Part shown: positions 58,796 through 64,000 of the stretch, in pieces
Layout of the letters: every line of letters starts with the position of its first letter
Numbering within the stretch: the first letter of the stretch is position 1
Assembly: GCA_027563935.2 (NCBI GenBank)
Contig: JANVAS020000231.1
Span: 15,208,001-15,272,000, forward strand
Reading direction: 5' to 3'
DNA: 64,000 bases
Source: Costus lasius
Taxonomy: Eukaryota; Streptophyta; Magnoliopsida; Zingiberales; Costaceae
Made by a program: the position numbers and the translations under genes
Notes under the pieces: generated by a model
The model's input: only the letters and a program-made list of their open reading frames with translations
What the model was told of the DNA's origin: nothing
Database searches by the model: none

Positions 58796-59219
58796 ATCTT
58801 TAAATCAAATCTTTCTACACAACTAAAAAAAATTGTTATCTCAGAGTTCACAGGAAATAAAATCTATCAAGATCTAAGAGTCCTTGTCTATAAACAAATT
58901 TGTGAAATAAAATCTATCAAGATCTAAGAGTCCTTGTCTATAAACAATAGAAGAATCGTGTAAACTCAAAATTTTCATAAAAGAAACAAAAAGATTATCC
59001 AACACCAATCAATCAATTTTTTTAAAAATTTTTTGCCAAAATATATAAAAAAACATAAAAACACAAAACACAAGCGAATTCAAAAATTTCAGAAATCATA
59101 GTTCTGTCACAACTTGTGAAATCCAAAACTTGCAAAAATAGAAAACAAAGTTAAATCTAAAATAAATAAAACATAGTCTAGCAATATTAACAACTATTTT
59201 GATATTAACAAAACTAAGG
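58796..59219 (-). other. Leader of element Y
   Basis: AT-rich, with a 44 bp block (GAAATAAAATCTATCAAG..) present twice, at 58854-58897 and 58904-58947, a 50 bp period. No ORF of note. Confidence 0.6.
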
Positions 59220-59237
59220 TCCCCGGCAATGGCGCCA
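59220..59237 (-). other. Primer-binding site of element Y (tRNA-Asp type)
   Basis: The minus strand reads TGGCGCCATTGCCGGGGA, matching the Athila-type site complementary to tRNA-Asp apart from one base. It lies six bases from the LTR at 59244 and sets the element's direction. Confidence 0.85.
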
Positions 59238-59243
59238 AAAACT

Positions 59244-61120
59244 TGTTGTATCCCCAAGTGCACGGATACTTTGAAGTAATAAAAAGAAATCGAACCACAG
59301 AGACCTACGTGTTAAGTACCGAATAGTTGTTTTCTCACTAGCTAAGCAAACTGAATACGATGTAAGCAAATGATCGAAAAGTATACAAAGAGTCAGAGAG
59401 AAAAGCTGGGACTAGGGTTTCATCCACCTTAATTTCTATGACTAGAAGGAAATAAGCACATCGTAAATCCACTCTTATTAAGATAAAGATATAATTTACT
59501 TTATAAAGAAATCATCTCGCTTTCGCGCAGACAATTTACAAAGAATCAATCCTCACTTTCGCACAAGATTAATTTGATGCTAAAGATAAGTAAATCATTG
59601 ACAAAGAAATCAAAGATCACTTTCATGTATCCAATCTCTATGTCAATTATCTCAAGTGAAAACTAAATACTTTCATACTTTAGTTTCACAGGTTCTACTT
59701 AAGGTTCTCGAACGATCTGATACTTAATTTCTTACAATATCTTCATATTTAATTCAATAATTCTTCCTAGATCAGATTATCAACAAGGCAATATACTTCT
59801 AAAATATAGAAATAAGTACAAACCTAATTTCTTACGATGAGTTCCTAAATCTCAATTTTATGGTTCTAAGTTTTGCAAGTCACTTTTCAGTCCATATCAC
59901 AAAAACTCCAATACATGCTGATAATATGAAACTAGAAAGAATTAAAGGCAATCATCACATAAGTAGAATTATCGTAACAAAAATTCCCTGACGAATCAAG
60001 GATCATCTAGTCATTATGAAATTATGCAGATTACACCCCCATGTCCCAAGGAAAGTTACCCTACCAAAGTCAAAGGAACACAATAAATAATCATAAAAAT
60101 ATTCAGAATTCACATAAAAAGAGAGAACAAGGGTTTATAGTAATCACAGGGGTGTGAAAAATTTCACAGCCCATGATTTTGGAATTTTTCGGGTTGCTAC
60201 AGTACCATGAATAGTACACTGCTACAGTAAATCGCAATCTTCCTCCTTCCGCCCGAATTTTCCTTTGCTGATTTCTCCCTCGATCAAACTCCTTTCGATC
60301 TAAAATTTCTGATGTGTCTTCTCCTCCCTTGGGCGAAGCTCTCCTATAAATTTCACGCCCAGAGGTGGCCTCTAGGCTTCTTGGCGAGGGGCCGAACCCT
60401 AGGGATGTCCTTCTCGATTTCTCCCTCGATTGGTGGTGAAATTGGATCCCCCTTGTCCTCAAATCTTCTCCTCGATTTATAGAACACTCTCCTTCTTAAG
60501 GTTTTTGAATTGGTGCCCTGGATCTTCTAATTTTGTGTCACAAAAATCGAGCTTTGGAGCGGCTGCGGAAAGACTCGGCAAGTTTAGAATTATGGCCCAT
60601 AATTTTGATTACGGCACTACCGTAATTTGTTTCTTTGAATTCTAGGTCAAAAATTACTACTTGTAAAAATAATTACGGTAGTGCCGTAATTTTTTTTGTG
60701 TATTTCTAGGTAGAAATTACGGCCTGTAAAAATAATTACGGCTGTGCGGTAATTACTTCTATGTAGAATCTCTAGGAAGTTACGGCCCGTAAAAATTATC
60801 ACGGCAGTGGTGTAATCTAGGCAGAAAATTACACCCGTAAAATTAATTACGGCAGTGGTGTAATTTTCTGACTATCTCTGATTTGCATGAAAATTGATGG
60901 GAAGCTTCGTTTCGATATCTGGAATTCATTCGTGCACTCAAATCTTTCAAAATCCATCAAAATTAGGCACTTTTTACCTAAAAATTATCAAAAATAAGAA
61001 AAAGTGCAGATTCCGCAATATTTGATAAATAAGGCTTAAAAAACAAGCAAAAGAGCATGAATATGACACAAAAAGACCAATCAAATGACACAAAATATAC
61101 TATAATTTTTTGTGTCATCA
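59244..61120 (-). repeat. 5' LTR of element Y
   Basis: 1877 bp, TGTTGTATCC..GTGTCATCA on the plus strand. Partner of 12876-14743. Palindromic ATTACGG/CCGTAAT array at 60590-60880. Confidence 0.88.
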
Positions 61121-61283
61121 GATCTTTGAGTGGAGATCCTCCAAACTGATTCTGTTGGATCATAGATAGAAAAGCTGGCTTGATTTCGAAATTATTAGCC
61201 TCGATTGCCGGTCTAGCAATACTAGAATGTATCTCCTATGGATTCGGCGCTGCATAATCCCTAAGTGTTCTTCTGTCTGCCAT
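61121..61283 (-). pseudogene. K gag, N-terminal part (Athila-type)
   Basis: Starts ATG at 61283 with MADRRTLRDYAAPNP, then TAG (61236-61238), then EIHSSIARPAIEANNFEIKP and MIQQNQFGGSPLKD at the break. Continuing at 12875 gives ..KD|PNQHFALF. This is the conserved Athila gag order (NFEIKP, QNQFGG, DPN.H). The stop at codon 16 plus the 48 kb insertion make it non-functional. Confidence 0.85.
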
Positions 61284-61559
61284 GACTTTTTCTTCTTCCT
61301 ACCTTTTTTCAAATCATAGTTTCCTATGTAGTCTAAGAGTTTTGTTAATCTCAGGATCTAAGGGAACTAGAGGTCCTGATCTAAGAGTCCTGCGCATACA
61401 CAAGTAAATAGATCAAATAACTCAAAATATGCATAAAATAATAGAAAACAGAATTATTCTCACCTAGAAAATTTCTAAAGAAAATAGCAAAACTAGAAAA
61501 TAAAACAGAGCCTAGTCTAGCAATACTATCAATTTCTTCAATATTAACAAAATCCAAGG
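61284..61559 (-). other. Leader of element K
   Basis: AT-rich, non-coding, between gag and the primer-binding site. Shares CTAAGAGTCC with Y's leader. Confidence 0.55.
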
Positions 61560-61577
61560 TCCCCAGCAACGACGCCA
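61560..61577 (-). other. Primer-binding site of element K (degenerate tRNA-Asp type)
   Basis: The minus strand reads TGGCGTCGTTGCTGGGGA, two transitions from the canonical tRNA-Asp site, six bases from the LTR. Confidence 0.75.
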
Positions 61578-61583
61578 AAAACT

Positions 61584-63425
61584 TGTTGTGTCCGTAAGTG
61601 CACGGATACTTGAAGTAATAAAAAGATATCGAATCCCAGAAACCTCGTTTGTTGAGTACCGAATAATTGATTTTTCACTAGCTAAGTAATCGATTATGAT
61701 GCAAGTAAACGATCGGAAAGTACACGAAAAGTTATAGAGAAAAGTTGGCACTAGGGTTTCATTTACCTTAATTTCAATGACTAGTTGGAAATAAGTGCTC
61801 GTCAGTTCAATCTTATTATGATAAAGATATAATTTACTTTATAAAGAAATCATCTCACTTTCGCGCAGACAATTTACAAAGAATCAATCCTCACTTTCGC
61901 ACAGGATTTATTCAATGCTAAAGATAAGTAAATCATTGATAAGGAGATTTAAGATCACTTTCATGCATCCAAACCTCTATGTCAATCATCTCAAGTGAAA
62001 ACTAAATACTTTCATACTTTAGTTTCTCAGGTTCTACTTAAGGGTTTCCATCGATCCAATACCTAATTTCCTACGATATCTTCATGTTTAATTCATTAAT
62101 TCTTCCTAGATCAGAATATCAATAAGTCAATAAACTTCTAAGATTTAGAAATAAGAACAAAACTAATTTCTTACGATCAGTTCCTAAATCTCAATTTTAG
62201 GGTTCCAAGTTTTGTAAGTCACTTTTTGGTTCATATCACAAAAACTCTAATACATGTTGACAATATGAAACTAGAAAGATTAAAGACGATCATCACTTAA
62301 GTAGAATAATTATAATAAAAGTATCCTGACAAATTAAAGATCATCTAGTCATTATGAAATTAAGAGGATTACACCCCATGTCCTAAAAAGTGTTTAAGCT
62401 AGTGGTAGAAGAATTACAAAAAGACATAGTTTAGAATGATCAAAAATCAAAGAGAAAGAGGAAATTTTACTAAACACAGGGCTATAATGAAAATTATAGC
62501 CTGTAATTTGCTCCAGAACTCACGATGAACAGTGCGGCGACCCTTCTTTCATCGATGTCTCCTCCGATTGATCTCTTTTCGCTCTGAAACTTCTGGGTAT
62601 GTTATCCTCTTCCAGGTGTAGCTTTTCCTCAAATTTCACCGCCGGTGGTGCTCTCTGTACACTTCGCGGCGGTGAACCCTAGGGCGGCGGTCAAGAACTC
62701 AATTTCTCTCCGAATCGTGGATCACAATTGGGGCTTTTCATTTCATGATATTCTCCTCTTCCTATAGAGTATTCCCCTTCTTACGGTTCTTGAATTGGTG
62801 GTCTAAATCATCCGCAATCATCTGCAAAAAAATTGGGCTACAGTAATACCGGGAAAATCGACTGTCTGGATCATAATCACGATCGTAATTTCCATTATGG
62901 CAGTGCCGTAATATCTTATGTGAAGAAGTTAAAAAGAAACACGGATCGTAATGTAAACCACGGCAGTGTCGTATAAGTGTAAATCTTTTTGGAAAGAAAT
63001 TTTCAGAAATTACGGCCCATAATATTCATTATGGCAGTGTCGTATTCATCTCTAGACGATTTCGACTGAAATTACGGCAAGTCAAATAGATTACAGTAGT
63101 GTCATGGTTTATTCTGTAGGTTCAGTAAAACCACGATACCATAATATGTATTATGGCCCTGCCGTAATTTCGTCTGAAGCTCTGATTTGCGTGAAATTTG
63201 ACATGTAATCTTCTCTTGATGATGGGAATTTGTCCATGCACTTGAATTGCTTGAAAACGCCTTAAAATCCTGCATCTTTTACCTGAAAATGATCAAAAAC
63301 CATAAAAGGTGTAGATTCCGTAATATTTGATAAATAAGGCATAAAAATAAGCAAAATAGCTTGAATATGACACAAAAAAAATCTATCAAATAACACAAAA
63401 TATACTATGAATTTTTGTGTCATCA
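61584..63425 (-). repeat. 5' LTR of element K
   Basis: 1842 bp, TGTTGTGTCCG..GTGTCATCA on the plus strand. Related to, but clearly diverged from, the Y and G LTRs. Palindromic array at 62800-63180. Confidence 0.83.
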
Positions 63426-64000
63426 CTAGTCGAGCTCCAAATTTCAACTTCGACCAAGTAATTTTGACTTAAAAGGAAAGGAAACTCAGAAGGAAGGGAA
63501 AGGAAAATGGAAAGAAAAGCAAGAAAATTTGCATTCTTGTGTTTATTTGGAGGGAAAGAAAGTTGAAAATATTATTATATATACCCCAACTTTTTATTTT
63601 TATAGTCTTATTATATAAATACCATAAAATACTCTTTAAAAATATAATTAATATTAATAAATAATAAAAAAAAATTATTAAATACTATAATATTACTTAA
63701 ATATTATAAGAATTAATTAATATTATTAATTAATTATTATTATTAAATACTATAAAATTAATATCTAATCACATATCAACAAATGAAATAGAATTTTAAC
63801 ACTAATCAAATATTTGTATGTTTATATATTAAAATAAATATAACTACATGTCCAAATAGTATTATATACTTTAGTATATAATGTGATTAGAAGGTAATTA
63901 CAAGTTAACAGTAGCAAGCCCACTATGCCTTATATACAATATAATGGTTTCTCCGACTCGCAAATGTGGGACTATACTCAAGGTATTACAATCTCCCCCA
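63426..64000. other. AT-rich flank with polypurine inverted-repeat arm
   Basis: 63464-63595 is purine-rich and matches the reverse complement of about 12040-12180. 63600-63900 is very AT-rich. 63945-64000 contains ATGTGGGACTATACTC and AATCTCCCCC, a phrase common in plant repeats. No gene is seen. Confidence 0.5.

Larger units (their letters stand above)
12876..61120 (-). mobile_element. Element Y: non-autonomous gypsy-type LTR retrotransposon hosting all inner insertions
   Basis: Paired LTRs at 12876-14743 (3') and 59244-61120 (5'), both TGTTGT..GTCATCA on the plus strand, with target duplication GATCT at 12871-12875 and 61121-61125. The primer-binding site at 59220-59237 next to the right LTR fixes the minus orientation. 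The internal region is 14744-15018 plus 53944-59219; everything between belongs to inserted elements. It has one gag-like acidic pseudogene and no visible protease, RT or integrase. LTR copies differ by about 3 per 100 bases in the stretch I compared and by more near the start, so Y is clearly older than B to F. Confidence 0.88.
12211..63425 (-). mobile_element. Element K: Athila-like Ty3/gypsy retrotransposon, 3'-truncated, interrupted by the whole nested stack
   Basis: Reading leftwards on the minus strand: 5' LTR 61584-63425, a tRNA-Asp-type primer-binding site at 61560-61577, a leader, the first part of gag (61283 to 61121), then a 48 kb insertion (element Y), then the remainder of gag (12875 to about 12211). 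The two gag halves are split exactly at the five-base repeat GATCT (12871-12875 and 61121-61125). No protease, RT, integrase or 3' LTR of K is seen left of 12200, so the element is truncated there. It is the oldest member of the stack. Confidence 0.85.

Noticed and set aside
63945..64000. GTGGGACT..TCTCCCCC phrase as a promoter of a gene to the right
   Set aside because: It is a phrase common in plant repeats; no coding sequence is visible before the window ends.

Overview
The window is plant nuclear DNA made almost entirely of LTR retrotransposons. Evidence is Ty1/copia polyproteins in the order gag-protease-integrase-RT-RNase H, primer-binding sites matching plant initiator tRNA-Met and tRNA-Asp, Athila-type gag remnants and a PIF/Harbinger transposase fragment. 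I see no host gene, rRNA, tRNA or CRISPR. The Angela/Tork-like copia family with 1.7 kb LTRs is common in large, repeat-rich genomes; a monocot is plausible, but that is only inference. For reference I name the elements A to K and Y. Layout, left to right: 1-6909 is copia element A (+, 5' end outside the window, three in-frame stops); its 3' LTR is split by inverted solo LTR I (4040-5709). 6910-10338 is a diverged copia-type LTR relic (J) split by solo LTR H (7358-9041). 10339-12200 holds a broken Harbinger transposase gene and AT-rich DNA. From 12200 to 63425 there is one nested stack. The outermost unit is Athila-like gypsy element K (-): 5' LTR 61584-63425, with its gag gene split between 61121-61283 and 12211-12875. 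Inserted into that gag (target duplication GATCT) is Y (12876-61120, -), a gypsy-type element without visible pol. Inserted in Y is solo LTR G (15024-53938, +, duplication ATCAT). Inserted in G is copia element B (15784-52859, -, duplication GAGGC). B carries three insertions: copia C in its 3' LTR (17157-26279, -, GGTCT), gypsy D in its pol reading frame (27421-35424, -, CTTTA) and copia E in its leader (39046-49878, +, ACAAC). E carries solo LTR F in its 3' LTR (46537-48219, +, GTATC). The nest is therefore six insertions deep (K>Y>G>B>E>F). Elements C and E keep full 1293-residue gag-pol frames, and I count only about 2 and 1 differences between their LTR pairs; D has about 4 in 1610 bp and B about 11 in 1683 bp. 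Divergence thus falls from outer to inner elements, as the nesting requires. C, D and E are candidates for recently or currently mobile elements. The most interesting unexplained structures are RNA-like: two adjacent stem-loops in the middle of every copia LTR, kept by paired base changes even in relic J; a C-run/G-run hairpin abutting the U5 end next to the primer-binding site; an AT-rich leader hairpin with paired changes; and arrays of palindromic ATTACGG/CCGTAAT repeats in the gypsy Y/G/K LTRs and in Y's interior.
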